Assembly: GCA_020403265.1 (NCBI GenBank)
Contig: JADBXZ010000002.1
Span: 62,001-126,000 of the forward strand
Length of the DNA stretch: 64,000 bases
Source: Bacteroidota bacterium
GTDB lineage: Bacteria; Bacteroidota; Bacteroidia; B-17B0; Aurantibacillaceae
Direction of reading: 5' to 3'
The position numbers and the translations under genes are program-made. The notes beneath the pieces were generated by a model. That model ran no database searches. It had not been told where the DNA came from and saw only the letters and a program-made list of their open reading frames with translations. Within the stretch, counting starts at the first letter, position 1. Each line of letters opens with the position of its first letter. Positions 23,692 to 32,087 of the stretch are shown piece after piece.

Positions 23692-24447
23692 TCATAAATG
23701 ATAATTTAATGTCAAGAATCGTAAGTATTTCATGGAGAAATCAAATCCTGAATAATTTTTGTCGGCAATAACTGTATTTGTCGAGTTGTTAGCGCTATTA
23801 AAATAAGGTATACTATATATTTTTGTTTTCGTAACGAAATAAGAAAAGAAAAACGCAGATTCGATGTTTGCACTAAAATGTTCGGAGATGCGGTATTTAG
23901 CGCCAATAAATGGGGCGATTGATAACCCATATTTTTTTGCCTCGCTTTGTTGAGGAAGGCCAGCACTAGTTGTATATCCAGCACCGCCGTATGGATAATT
24001 TGTGTAAGTATATACCGAATAACCGCTGTTTGTGAAACTATAATAAGGGCCAAAATCAATACCGTAATAGAAACTAAACCTGCCGTAAAAATTTACTTTT
24101 TCCATTCCAAACATTGGTTGAATACTAAAACTACGCGCTTCTTGAGTTGAGTAACGGACTTTTGATGTGTCGACGATAGTAACCCTGTCGTTGGTAGGAA
24201 CAGTCCCGCTAATACCTAATTGAAAACGGAAATTTTTAATAGTGGTCAGCGAGATATAACGATTTCCGTTGTTTTTTATTTTAAAGATAAGAGCTGTCCC
24301 GGGGGTGCTTTTAAAGAAGCCTTGAAAATCAATTCCAATTTCCCTTTTGAATTTTCTATTTATTGCCATTATAGAGTCTTTTTGTTGAGAAAAAACACTA
24401 AGGCAAGTTAAGAGATTTAAAAAAATAAAAATTATTTTATGTTTCAT
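23692..24447 (-). CDS. Exported outer-membrane barrel-like protein, function unknown
   Basis: This 251-residue protein begins with a clear signal peptide (about 1-20, ending SVFSQ). Alternating hydrophobic and aromatic strands follow, for example FYGRFSFYYGIDFGPYYSF, and it ends in a strand with a C-terminal Leu (TLNYHL). That fits an outer-membrane beta-barrel of the porin-like families common in Bacteroidota. I do not recognise a named function. It is the last of a minus-strand run of five exported-protein genes lying between two repeat copies. Two copies of GGTCGACAAA sit just upstream of its start. Confidence 0.6.
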   Translation of the reverse strand: MKHKIIFIFLNLLTCLSVFSQQKDSIMAINRKFKREIGIDFQGFFKSTPGTALIFKIKNNGNRYISLTTIKNFRFQLGISGTVPTNDRVTIVDTSKVRYSTQEARSFSIQPMFGMEKVNFYGRFSFYYGIDFGPYYSFTNSGYSVYTYTNYPYGGAGYTTSAGLPQQSEAKKYGLSIAPFIGAKYRISEHFSANIESAFFFSYFVTKTKIYSIPYFNSANNSTNTVIADKNYSGFDFSMKYLRFLTLNYHL

Positions 24448-24456
24448 GCTGTTTGG

Positions 24457-24489
24457 TTTGTCGACCTAAAAGTAATTATTTTGTCGACC
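24457..24489 (-). promoter_or_regulatory. Tandem GGTCGACAAA motif upstream of the barrel gene
   Basis: TTTGTCGACC occurs at 24457-24466 and again at 24480-24489 on the plus strand, 23 bp apart, directly before the start codon at 24447 of the minus-strand gene. Each contains the palindrome GTCGAC. Two turns of spacing suggests a tandem operator. No regulator was identified. Confidence 0.35.
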
Positions 24490-24625
24490 AATAAAATGAA
24501 AAAGAAGTATGATTATTTAACTGGTCAAGTTGTCAACCGATATGTGTTTGTAAATTGAAAATTGGTAGTCCGCAGTGAACCTTTATGTCGGGGGTCTGTC
24601 CAGGTACATTGGGATTAACTATACC

Positions 24626-25204
24626 CTAGGTAGAATTTAAACACATGTTATTTTTTAAAAAGTTATTAAATTCAAATGCACCAATACCCTGATAAAATGA
24701 AAATATAGATGTACCGGTGTTTTTCTGACCTACACTACCATCATGTAAAAAGTATTTCGAATTGTATTTGTAATTGTTGCCAAATGCGCCTGAAACAAGC
24801 TGAAAATAAAATCTGTTTTTTGTATTTTTAGTGAAATAGTATCTAACAATAGGATTTAGGCCGAAATAATACGTTGAACTCTGAAAATTACCTGTTTTTC
24901 TATAGTTAAGGTCAAAAAAATCTTGGTTTGCATAAGCATAACCAAGATTAAATGACAGGCCTAAAGCTAAGTTATTGTTTAAAAAATAAAGTAATGTTGG
25001 TAAAAAACTTGCGTTGAAATTTGTGTTCTTTGTGTGTTCCTTGTTGCTTGTGCCGGATTCTATAATTATATTTCTGTTAAATAGTAAATCTCCTGTGCTT
25101 CCTTCAATCATTAAATTGCTTTTCTGAGTTTGGCTAACTAACAACTTTGAAAAGATTAGAATAAATATTACAACTTTAAATTTCTTTCTGCTTTTATGTT
25201 TCAT
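24626..25204 (-). CDS. Outer-membrane barrel-like protein, possibly C-terminally truncated
   Basis: This 192-residue protein has a signal peptide (about 8-24, ending LLVSQ) and successive amphipathic strands such as LALGLSFNLGYAY and RFYFQLVSGAFG, typical of small OmpW- or porin-like barrels. It stops after FLKNNMCLNST, without the final aromatic-ended strand that such barrels need for insertion. The sequence after the stop (24450-24625) shows no continuing frame that I can recognise. The end may have been lost by insertion or deletion, so the gene may be broken. It is 10 bp after the T9SS protein gene on the same strand. Confidence 0.55.
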   Translation of the reverse strand: MKHKSRKKFKVVIFILIFSKLLVSQTQKSNLMIEGSTGDLLFNRNIIIESGTSNKEHTKNTNFNASFLPTLLYFLNNNLALGLSFNLGYAYANQDFFDLNYRKTGNFQSSTYYFGLNPIVRYYFTKNTKNRFYFQLVSGAFGNNYKYNSKYFLHDGSVGQKNTGTSIFSFYQGIGAFEFNNFLKNNMCLNST

Positions 25205-25214
25205 ACTTGTGAAT

Positions 25215-26786
25215 TTAATTTATTACTAGTTTACTTGTTTGAATAGAGTCCTCGTAGTCTACTTTTAAGATATATAACCCGCTATTAATTTGTTGTAACA
25301 TGAAAATTTCAAGGTCAAACGTTGTCACATTCCTATTAATATATAATAACTTACCTTCATTATTGATTAAAGAAATACTGATTGGTAGACCTAATTTTAC
25401 TGGTAGTTTTACTTTGAAATTACCATTATTTGGATTAGGATAAACTTTTAGACTTTCATTCATTTCTTGATAATTTATGCTCATTGAATTTGCACTCTGC
25501 TTAATAAAATCTTGATATAAAATAGTATCATTTAGATTAATTTTAGTTGTATCGTTGGAGTTACCATTAGTTCTGTAAAAATTACCAGTGCAACCTTCAT
25601 TATAAACATGAACTTTTGAACCAAACACTGCTTTAAATCCTGGGATTAAGTGTACTAAATTGAGTGCATGCAGCTTAACTTCAGCACCATTCGTAATTAT
25701 ATTAAATGATGTAATTGTATTAGAAGCTTCTTTATTCAAAATCCCATATGTTGCGTCAGGAAAAATATTACCTATAGTTAAAAAATTCTCGCAACAATCT
25801 ATGTTATAACTTACAATCTCTGAATTTATTGGGCTTCCTTGAGCATAAAACGCTTGAACAGAAATGATACCGCCTGCAGTGCCAGAAGTTGTAACCGTTA
25901 TTTGATTAGAATTGGAATTTCCAATCCATCCATTAGGTAAAGTCCAAACAAAAAAATTGGCACCAGTCACTGCCGAAGCAGTAAACACTAAATTATTCGT
26001 CACATTGCCGCTGCAATCAACGGACTTGACTCCGCTTATTGAAGGATTATTTAATTTAACATTTACAGTAAATGGTTTCGCTATCCAATTGTTGGCGCCA
26101 AAATTACATTTTGAAGTAGCATTTAAAATAAATGAATTAAAAGTTGGCGGATTTGGAACTATTATACTGAAATTATTTATTGTAGCGTTAAAACAATTTC
26201 CCCCACCTGCACAACTGATAATGTTTGGAATAGAACTTGTAAAATCCCATTTGCAATTATCATGACCTGATTGACCATCACAATTATCTTGCATGGAATA
26301 TACATTTACCTGTCCAATAAATGCTTTAGATGAACCTACAATGTAGGGTTCTATCCTAATACTTTTAACAAATTGATCTAAAATCGTAACGGCACCATCA
26401 TTGTAGTTTTTTAATTCTATTGTTGCTTTTAGATTGAATGTACAAGCATTTGGATTAAGTGAACTATTAACATTTACAAATATTTTATTTTGAAAACTTG
26501 GATTAGGAATAAGAGTGACTGCTGAAATTCCAGTTGTTGTTTGAGATGACCAGGTTATACTGTTTATAAATGCCGTTGAAGGGGGAGTATAAATCAATTC
26601 ATAGGATTCTTGATTGTCTGGGAATATTGATGCAGGTCCTATTATACCGGTTTGAGAAAATAACTTTAAATTAAGGTTAAAAAATAAAGATATTATTGCC
26701 AATAATTTTGTAGTACTGTTAGTATAATTAATTTTCTGTTTAACTGTTGGCACAAAATGACTTGTATATTCATTTGTATTTCGCAT
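25215..26786 (-). CDS. T9SS type A sorting-domain protein with PKD-like module
   Basis: This 523-residue exported protein has a hydrophobic signal at about 27-45 (ending FSQ). The unusually long polar stretch before it may mean the true start is later, although no other ATG is present there. The middle contains Ig/PKD-like beta segments (for example around NQITVTTSGTAGG). The last 75 residues are a type A C-terminal sorting domain: VYPNPNNGNFKV, then ISLINNEGKLLY, then GLYILKV. The domain directs secretion by the T9SS and attachment to the cell surface or release. The binding target is unknown. Confidence 0.8.
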   Translation of the reverse strand: MRNTNEYTSHFVPTVKQKINYTNSTTKLLAIISLFFNLNLKLFSQTGIIGPASIFPDNQESYELIYTPPSTAFINSITWSSQTTTGISAVTLIPNPSFQNKIFVNVNSSLNPNACTFNLKATIELKNYNDGAVTILDQFVKSIRIEPYIVGSSKAFIGQVNVYSMQDNCDGQSGHDNCKWDFTSSIPNIISCAGGGNCFNATINNFSIIVPNPPTFNSFILNATSKCNFGANNWIAKPFTVNVKLNNPSISGVKSVDCSGNVTNNLVFTASAVTGANFFVWTLPNGWIGNSNSNQITVTTSGTAGGIISVQAFYAQGSPINSEIVSYNIDCCENFLTIGNIFPDATYGILNKEASNTITSFNIITNGAEVKLHALNLVHLIPGFKAVFGSKVHVYNEGCTGNFYRTNGNSNDTTKINLNDTILYQDFIKQSANSMSINYQEMNESLKVYPNPNNGNFKVKLPVKLGLPISISLINNEGKLLYINRNVTTFDLEIFMLQQINSGLYILKVDYEDSIQTSKLVIN

Positions 26787-26798
26787 AAATTACTATTT

Positions 26799-28247
26799 TT
26801 AGTTTTTTGACTTTAGTTTTTTTATTTCGTCATCAAGTTTGATTATATATAAATATAATTCTTCGATTTTTTCCATTTGAAGTTTTTGCATTTCCGCTAA
26901 AGGTAAACCTTCGTTTTCTAACTTTTTAGCACTTGCGATATTTGGTAAATGATTGTTTTTTCTAATATAGTCTTTAAGTTCATTAAGCTCCATCAATTTA
27001 TAATCCTTGCTAAAAACATAATCTGCCCAATAATTATTATCTATAGCAACAAAAACCTCTTTTGTTAATATTGTTCCATCAACTGTTAACATAGCGTTTT
27101 GCGCCAAACCATTTGAATTTGGTCTGCCAATTCCAATGTGTGTCTTTCCAGTTGTGCTAACATAAAAAGAGGTGTTATTATCATTCGGATTTTCAATTCT
27201 AAAAGCATCACTATTATAAGTTCTAATTTTTGTTGGACTAAACATTGTTACAAAATCCGTAGCAGAGCCTCCTAAATCAATTTTCCCGCCATTGGGTCCG
27301 TTGTTAATGCCAACATTTCTACCACAATAATAATTTATTAATAAAGCATTAGCTGTGCCGGAGTTGTTTGTTCCCTGAGCTTCTAAATGTCCGTTTCCGT
27401 TAATCCAATCTGTCCACATAGACAAACTTGCATTCATGGAACCACCCGAAGCCTGAGAGATATAGCCACCATAATTAGACATCCACCACATATTAGAGGC
27501 TGAACCGGGACATATTGGTGGCGCCGGAAGAATTGCTCCGCCAAAAGATTTACCAACTTGTAAATAATTGTTCCCGTTTGAATCCGTTATGCCGGATTTT
27601 ATGCCAAAGGAATTCCCAAATTCAATGCCATTACCGGCAATTAAATTACCCTTAAAATTAGATGTGCCGGTAAAACTGCTAGCTCCTGTTACATTTAAAT
27701 CATTATCAACTTTAAAATCCCAGCCTTTTACTTGCGTTGCTGCCTGCACCTGGTCTGTAATAACAATACCACCGCCAACAAATAAATTATTACTAATACG
27801 CGCATCACCAATTACATCTAATTTAAAACCCGGGCTAGGTGCAATGCCAATACCAACATTGCCTGTGGGAATGAAATAATCATTACCGACTTTTTGAAAT
27901 ACACCTACACCATTATTACTCAAAACACTTAGTAATGAAGTTGAGGGCGTGGCCGTCATTTTACCTGAAGCGTCGGTTGTTAAAAAACGAATACCGGTGC
28001 CGGTTAAACTTGGGAAATTTAGGTTACCGGCACCATCAATTGAAAATCGGGTAATGTTATTTGTTTTAAAAATCAAGGAAGTGTTATTGGTTGTACCCAA
28101 AAAATCACTCCCTGAAGGTGTATTACCATTTACGCGCCACCAGTTTTGGCTTTGCGCATTTACATGCATGCTAATTAAGCTAATACTTAACGTTAGAAGG
28201 CTTTTAGCCAATTGGGGGGGGGTTAAAAGGGTTTTGATTTTGCTCAT
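26799..28247 (-). CDS. Tail-fibre-like surface protein with C-terminal coiled coil
   Basis: This 482-residue protein has a signal peptide (about 1-31, ending HVNA). A series of short beta-rich motifs follows (GNVGIGIAPSPGFKLDVIGDARI, shown here only as a landmark at about 130-150), as in Bacteroidota proteins related to phage tail fibres. Its end, WADYVFSKDYKL through EMQKLQMEKIEELYLYIIKL, is the degenerate S74-like/chaperone tail followed by a trimeric-type coiled coil. It lacks a T9SS sorting domain. A run of eight C in the coding strand (28214-28221) lies in the signal-peptide region and could vary by slippage. It is the first gene of the minus-strand exported-protein run. Confidence 0.7.
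   Translation of the reverse strand: MSKIKTLLTPPQLAKSLLTLSISLISMHVNAQSQNWWRVNGNTPSGSDFLGTTNNTSLIFKTNNITRFSIDGAGNLNFPSLTGTGIRFLTTDASGKMTATPSTSLLSVLSNNGVGVFQKVGNDYFIPTGNVGIGIAPSPGFKLDVIGDARISNNLFVGGGIVITDQVQAATQVKGWDFKVDNDLNVTGASSFTGTSNFKGNLIAGNGIEFGNSFGIKSGITDSNGNNYLQVGKSFGGAILPAPPICPGSASNMWWMSNYGGYISQASGGSMNASLSMWTDWINGNGHLEAQGTNNSGTANALLINYYCGRNVGINNGPNGGKIDLGGSATDFVTMFSPTKIRTYNSDAFRIENPNDNNTSFYVSTTGKTHIGIGRPNSNGLAQNAMLTVDGTILTKEVFVAIDNNYWADYVFSKDYKLMELNELKDYIRKNNHLPNIASAKKLENEGLPLAEMQKLQMEKIEELYLYIIKLDDEIKKLKSKN
28214..28221 (-). repeat. Homopolymer tract of eight G/C in a signal-peptide coding region
   Basis: Eight G on the plus strand (C on the coding strand) encode part of the LLTPPQLAK segment near residues 9-12 of the tail-fibre-like protein. 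In an AT-rich genome this stands out. A one-base slip would put the gene out of frame, the usual mechanism for phase-variable surface proteins. Confidence 0.5.
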
Positions 28248-28372
28248 GTTAGAATAGATTTAAAAGTTGTTAAAACGAAGATAACAAACTAGAATTCAAA
28301 ACCAATGCTTTTTCGACGAATGGCGATTTTTTTAAGATTAAAAACTGGTTATATGAGTACCAAATTGATTAT

Positions 28373-28483
28373 TAATACCATTTATAAATTAAAAGTAGTC
28401 TAAAGCATTTAAGTCACCCTGGGCGTAGTCGAAGGGTGCTTGAATGTCAGACTTCGACTCCGCTCAGTCTGACCATAGACTAT
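28373..28483 (+). repeat. Intact composite repeat (44-bp unit joined to 69-bp palindromic unit)
   Basis: The first 44 bp equal 3965-4008 and the next part equals 23183-23251 with three differences; the two parts share CA at 28415-28416. Here they are contiguous, giving the structure expected of an empty attachment site. The repeat lies 44 bp beyond the stop of aroB, in the 279-bp gap 28248-28526. Confidence 0.85.
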
Positions 28484-28500
28484 AAATTAAAAACAAATGA

Positions 28501-28548
28501 CTTAACTTAACAGTAACGCATAATTTTTATGCATAGTTAAGTTTTTTT
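28501..28548. terminator. Hairpin overlapping the aroB stop codon
   Basis: Nested stems GCATAA / TTATGC (28518-28523, 28527-28532) and CTTAAC / GTTAAG (28501-28506, 28536-28541) are followed on the plus strand by seven T. The aroB stop lies inside. It could stop plus-strand transcription coming from the repeat region and protect the 3' end of the aroB transcript. Confidence 0.4.
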
Positions 28549-29576
28549 CCTTCAAAAAAGTTAATTGCTTTTATAATTTCTTTTTCAGAAACCGTTACAT
28601 CAACAACACATTTGCCAATACCATTTAATAAGGCCATTTTGATAAGTCCGGCTTTGTTTTTTTTATCTTGAGTTAAATATTCCTTTAGCAATTCATAGGT
28701 TAAGTTCGTGTTTAGAGAAAAGGTAAATTTTTGAGTTAAATTCAAAATAATTTCATCAAGTTCTGGTTTAGAAAGCAATTTTTTCTGAAAAGAAATATGC
28801 GCTTCAATAATCATTCCTATTATTACTGCAAATCCATGATGGATCGGTTGTTTTTGATCGTAACACAACATTTCAAATGCGTGGCCAATACTATGTCCAA
28901 AGTTTAGAATTTTTCGTTCTTTTTTTTCGTATGGATCCTTCTTAACAATGCTTTGTTTTAGGCTGGTTGATTTTCGGATAAGATATGAAGTGGTTGTTTT
29001 ATTCTGTTCAATTAATTCGTTCCAAAAAGGTTTATCTTTAACTAAGGCTATTTTAAAGACTTCTGCCAACCCGTTTTGAAATTCAACTTGCGGTAATGTT
29101 TCTAAAAATAGTGGTTGAATAAATGTTAAGCTTGGAAATGTGATTGTGCCAATACTGTTTTTTGAATGATGATAATTAATTCCATTTTTACCTCCTACAC
29201 TTGCATCTGCCATTCCAAGCAATGTAGTTGGTATATTAATAAATGGTATCCCGCGTTTGTAAACAGAGGCTATAAAGCCGCCGAGGTCTGTTACTACACC
29301 ACCACCTAAATTAATGATTACATCTGATTTCTCGATTTTTAGTTCAAATAATGTATCCCAAATGTGAGCGCAGGTTTCTAATTGTTTACTGTTTTCAGAA
29401 GCATCAATTTCAATTATTTCAGCGTTTTTTAATGTTTTTACGTTTGAAATAAGTATGGGCAAACAATTCAATAAAGTATTGCTATCGCAAATGATGACGT
29501 GTTTTTTGTACTGTTGTTTTATTAAAAAAGCTTCTAGCTTTTTAAAGTTAGTTTGTAGTATGAAACTAGGCTTCAT
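28527..29576 (-). CDS. aroB: 3-dehydroquinate synthase
   Basis: This 349-residue NAD- and metal-dependent enzyme converts DAHP to 3-dehydroquinate in the shikimate pathway. Visible signatures are the NAD-binding GGGVVTDLGGFIASVYKRG, the GMADASVGGKNGIN segment with the catalytic lysine, and the metal-binding NFGHSIGHAFE. The start overlaps the upstream alpha/beta hydrolase by 11 bp, making aroB the last gene of a four-gene minus-strand operon. aroK, the other shikimate gene in the window, lies 24.6 kb away in convergent orientation with the island and the exported-protein cluster in between. Confidence 0.95.
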   Translation of the reverse strand: MKPSFILQTNFKKLEAFLIKQQYKKHVIICDSNTLLNCLPILISNVKTLKNAEIIEIDASENSKQLETCAHIWDTLFELKIEKSDVIINLGGGVVTDLGGFIASVYKRGIPFINIPTTLLGMADASVGGKNGINYHHSKNSIGTITFPSLTFIQPLFLETLPQVEFQNGLAEVFKIALVKDKPFWNELIEQNKTTTSYLIRKSTSLKQSIVKKDPYEKKERKILNFGHSIGHAFEMLCYDQKQPIHHGFAVIIGMIIEAHISFQKKLLSKPELDEIILNLTQKFTFSLNTNLTYELLKEYLTQDKKNKAGLIKMALLNGIGKCVVDVTVSEKEIIKAINFFEGKKLNYA

Positions 29577-30369
29577 TTAAAAAATTAAGTATGCGTTGAC
29601 AAACAATAGGCACTAATTCTAGGTTTAAAGTGTGTCCTGCGCCTTTTATAATTTCAAAGTTAGAATTAGCAATGTTTTTGTGAACTTCCTGACCCAAGTG
29701 TAAGGGTATCAGCAAGTCTTTTTCGCCATGCAGTATTAACGATCTTGTGGTAATTTTTGCCAGGTCAGGCCTATAATCTCTGCGTTCTCTTGTGGCCCTC
29801 ATCAAATTAAAAATAGCATTACTGTTTTGATTAAGTTCTTTTCTGCTTTCCTTCATTAATTCGATTGGGATAATGGGATGCGAAAAATACTCCTCGCTTA
29901 AAACACTGGGTAACATGATGTCAAGTAAAAGATTATACCCGCCGGTTTTAAGTGCATTCCACCAGGAGAGTTCGATGGCTTCAAAATAAGGCGTTTTATG
30001 GGCAAATGTTGACAGCAAAACAAGTTGTTTAACTTCGTTTTGATAATTAACAGCATAGTGCTGCGCAACAAGACTACCATAGGATAAACCACATAAAATG
30101 GGTGAGTTAATATTTAATTCGTGTAATAAACCATTTAAATCTTCTGCATGTTGATCAAAGTTTTTCCATTCGCCATCTTTATCACTTTGCCCTTGGAAAA
30201 TAAAGTCCATTAAAACAATTTTGAAATCTTTTTCAAAAAATGGAATCACAAAATACCATGATAGGGTACTTTGGGTCAAGCCATTTAAAAACACAATGGT
30301 TTTTGGTGAAGTAAGGTTACCTTTAACTTCATAATAGATGTTTTGATTGAGTGTATTTGTATATAACAT
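29566..30369 (-). CDS. Alpha/beta hydrolase
   Basis: This 267-residue protein has the alpha/beta-hydrolase pattern: oxyanion region FLNGLTQSTLSW near 30-41, nucleophile elbow CGLSYGS (Ser in G-x-S-x-G-like context), acid in HGEKDLLIP and catalytic His in GAGHTLNLE near the C-terminus. It has no signal peptide, so it acts in the cytoplasm on an unknown ester or related substrate. Its start overlaps the stop of the outer-membrane protein gene by one base and its end overlaps aroB by 11 bp. Confidence 0.85.
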   Translation of the reverse strand: MLYTNTLNQNIYYEVKGNLTSPKTIVFLNGLTQSTLSWYFVIPFFEKDFKIVLMDFIFQGQSDKDGEWKNFDQHAEDLNGLLHELNINSPILCGLSYGSLVAQHYAVNYQNEVKQLVLLSTFAHKTPYFEAIELSWWNALKTGGYNLLLDIMLPSVLSEEYFSHPIIPIELMKESRKELNQNSNAIFNLMRATRERRDYRPDLAKITTRSLILHGEKDLLIPLHLGQEVHKNIANSNFEIIKGAGHTLNLELVPIVCQRILNFLNEA

Positions 30370-32087
30370 TAAAATGGAACAAACGTAACACCCAACATAA
30401 AATTGAATCGCATGCTTGGGTAGTTATCAAATCTAAAGTAACGTTGATTAGCAATGTTATTGAATTTCGCGAAGAAACTAAGCATTTTACTATATCTGTA
30501 CTCTGCGCCTAAATTAGCATCTACATAACCTTTTAACAATGTCGGTTGATAGGTATTTATAAATGTTTCATTATTTCTGATTTCACTTAAAGTCCACTGC
30601 TGACCAACAATGAATAAATCTGCTTTAAGAATGATTTTACTCTCTAAATTATAAATACCGGATATGGTCAGATCAAAGTCTGGTTTGTGATAAGCTCTGG
30701 TAATATTTTTGGTTTTCCAGATGTAGTAATTCCCGCTAGTGATGATATTCCACTTTTCTTTTAACTGGTATTTTAAACTGCCATTAATGGTAATAAGGGT
30801 GGCATTATCGTATAATGGCGTAAATGAATTTTGTAAAAGATTAGTTCCTGTATAATTTCTGACGAAGAAATACATACTATCAAAGATATCATAACTTACT
30901 CTTGTGTTATAAGTTGTGTTCGAGCTTAGATTTCCTCTTAGACCAACCAATGCTTTAATTTTATTATTAGTGTTGATATAATTAAGTGTCGTATCAACAA
31001 AAGGATTTGCAGTTATGAGGGATCTAAAACTATTTTTAACTAAACCACCTTCAATTCCGGCATAGGGAATGATAATATTTTCGTAAACATTATAATCAAC
31101 TGATAGTTTAGGGTAGAAGTAAAATTTGGTTTGATTTTTAAAATTATCTAATGTGCCGGTGAGTCCAAGCACCGCATTCCATTTTTTAGTTCCGGCAATA
31201 AAACTTGGGTTTAAACTCATTATTAGATTGTTTAAGGTATCGTTGCTTTGTTTATGGTTATAATAATCTGTTAAAAAATTAAGCGTAAAATGTTCGCCAT
31301 TTAAAAACATATCACCTAAAGCATTGAGTTTAATATTGTTTTCAGCTTCTCTATGTAAGTTTTGCAGGTTGTAATAGCTTAAATCAATGGTGTGATTAAT
31401 ATGAGTGCTATCTGTATAATGGCTCTGAAGTTTTAATGTTGGATTAATTAACTGGTACCTTTGTTTTGTATAATCTCTACTGAGTTTATTCACACTGGTA
31501 TCATAGCCATAATACCGAACCACATCGCGATTGTAAAGAACATCGCCATTTAATGTGTGTTTTTTATAAAATTGTTTTGCAAATATTTTTAGTTGATTGT
31601 TACTCATTCCTCCGAAGCCAACATTCTCAAGGTGAGCTGTATTTGAAAGATGTTTGAAATGCAGACCGTAATTATTTTCTCGCGAACGTGTATTAGCCAG
31701 GTAAACTTCACCATAGGGCATGTTGTAAATTGGGCCATATCCTGCCTTTATAATGGCATGGTATAATTTTGGTAAAGGTTCGTTTTGTATTTTGGCAGCA
31801 ACAATAGGTTGAACAGTATATTTAGGGAAAAGTGGTTCACTAAAAATACCGTATTTTATATTTTGAATGCGTTTAACACTATCTTTGATTTCAGGTAAAT
31901 CAGCGTACTTAATCGCATCTTTAATCGTAGGGTTAAAAGTTGTTGAGGTAGTAAAAGTATTTTCTGTAGATGGTGTTTGTGAATAAGCCATTGAAACGAA
32001 TACCAATAATAAAATTACAATTAGCAGTAATTTCACAAGTTGTTGCTGTCTTGCGTTTAAATCACTATGTAGGTAATTATTTTTCAT
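30369..32087 (-). CDS. Outer-membrane beta-barrel protein (TonB-receptor-like, no plug seen)
   Basis: This 572-residue protein has a hydrophobic N-terminal segment at about 17-36 ending MAYSQ, a linker, and then a long series of barrel strands (for example YGLHFKHLS, KWNIITSGNYYIWK, YRYSKMLSFFAKFNNI). It ends in RFNFMLGVTFVPF, with the C-terminal Phe typical of barrel insertion. No TonB plug domain is evident, so transport by a TonB mechanism is doubtful. It is coupled by TAATG overlaps to a large TPR protein upstream and to a hydrolase downstream. The TPR/barrel pairing is one I recall from other Bacteroidota; its role is unknown. Confidence 0.75.
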   Translation of the reverse strand: MKNNYLHSDLNARQQQLVKLLLIVILLLVFVSMAYSQTPSTENTFTTSTTFNPTIKDAIKYADLPEIKDSVKRIQNIKYGIFSEPLFPKYTVQPIVAAKIQNEPLPKLYHAIIKAGYGPIYNMPYGEVYLANTRSRENNYGLHFKHLSNTAHLENVGFGGMSNNQLKIFAKQFYKKHTLNGDVLYNRDVVRYYGYDTSVNKLSRDYTKQRYQLINPTLKLQSHYTDSTHINHTIDLSYYNLQNLHREAENNIKLNALGDMFLNGEHFTLNFLTDYYNHKQSNDTLNNLIMSLNPSFIAGTKKWNAVLGLTGTLDNFKNQTKFYFYPKLSVDYNVYENIIIPYAGIEGGLVKNSFRSLITANPFVDTTLNYINTNNKIKALVGLRGNLSSNTTYNTRVSYDIFDSMYFFVRNYTGTNLLQNSFTPLYDNATLITINGSLKYQLKEKWNIITSGNYYIWKTKNITRAYHKPDFDLTISGIYNLESKIILKADLFIVGQQWTLSEIRNNETFINTYQPTLLKGYVDANLGAEYRYSKMLSFFAKFNNIANQRYFRFDNYPSMRFNFMLGVTFVPF

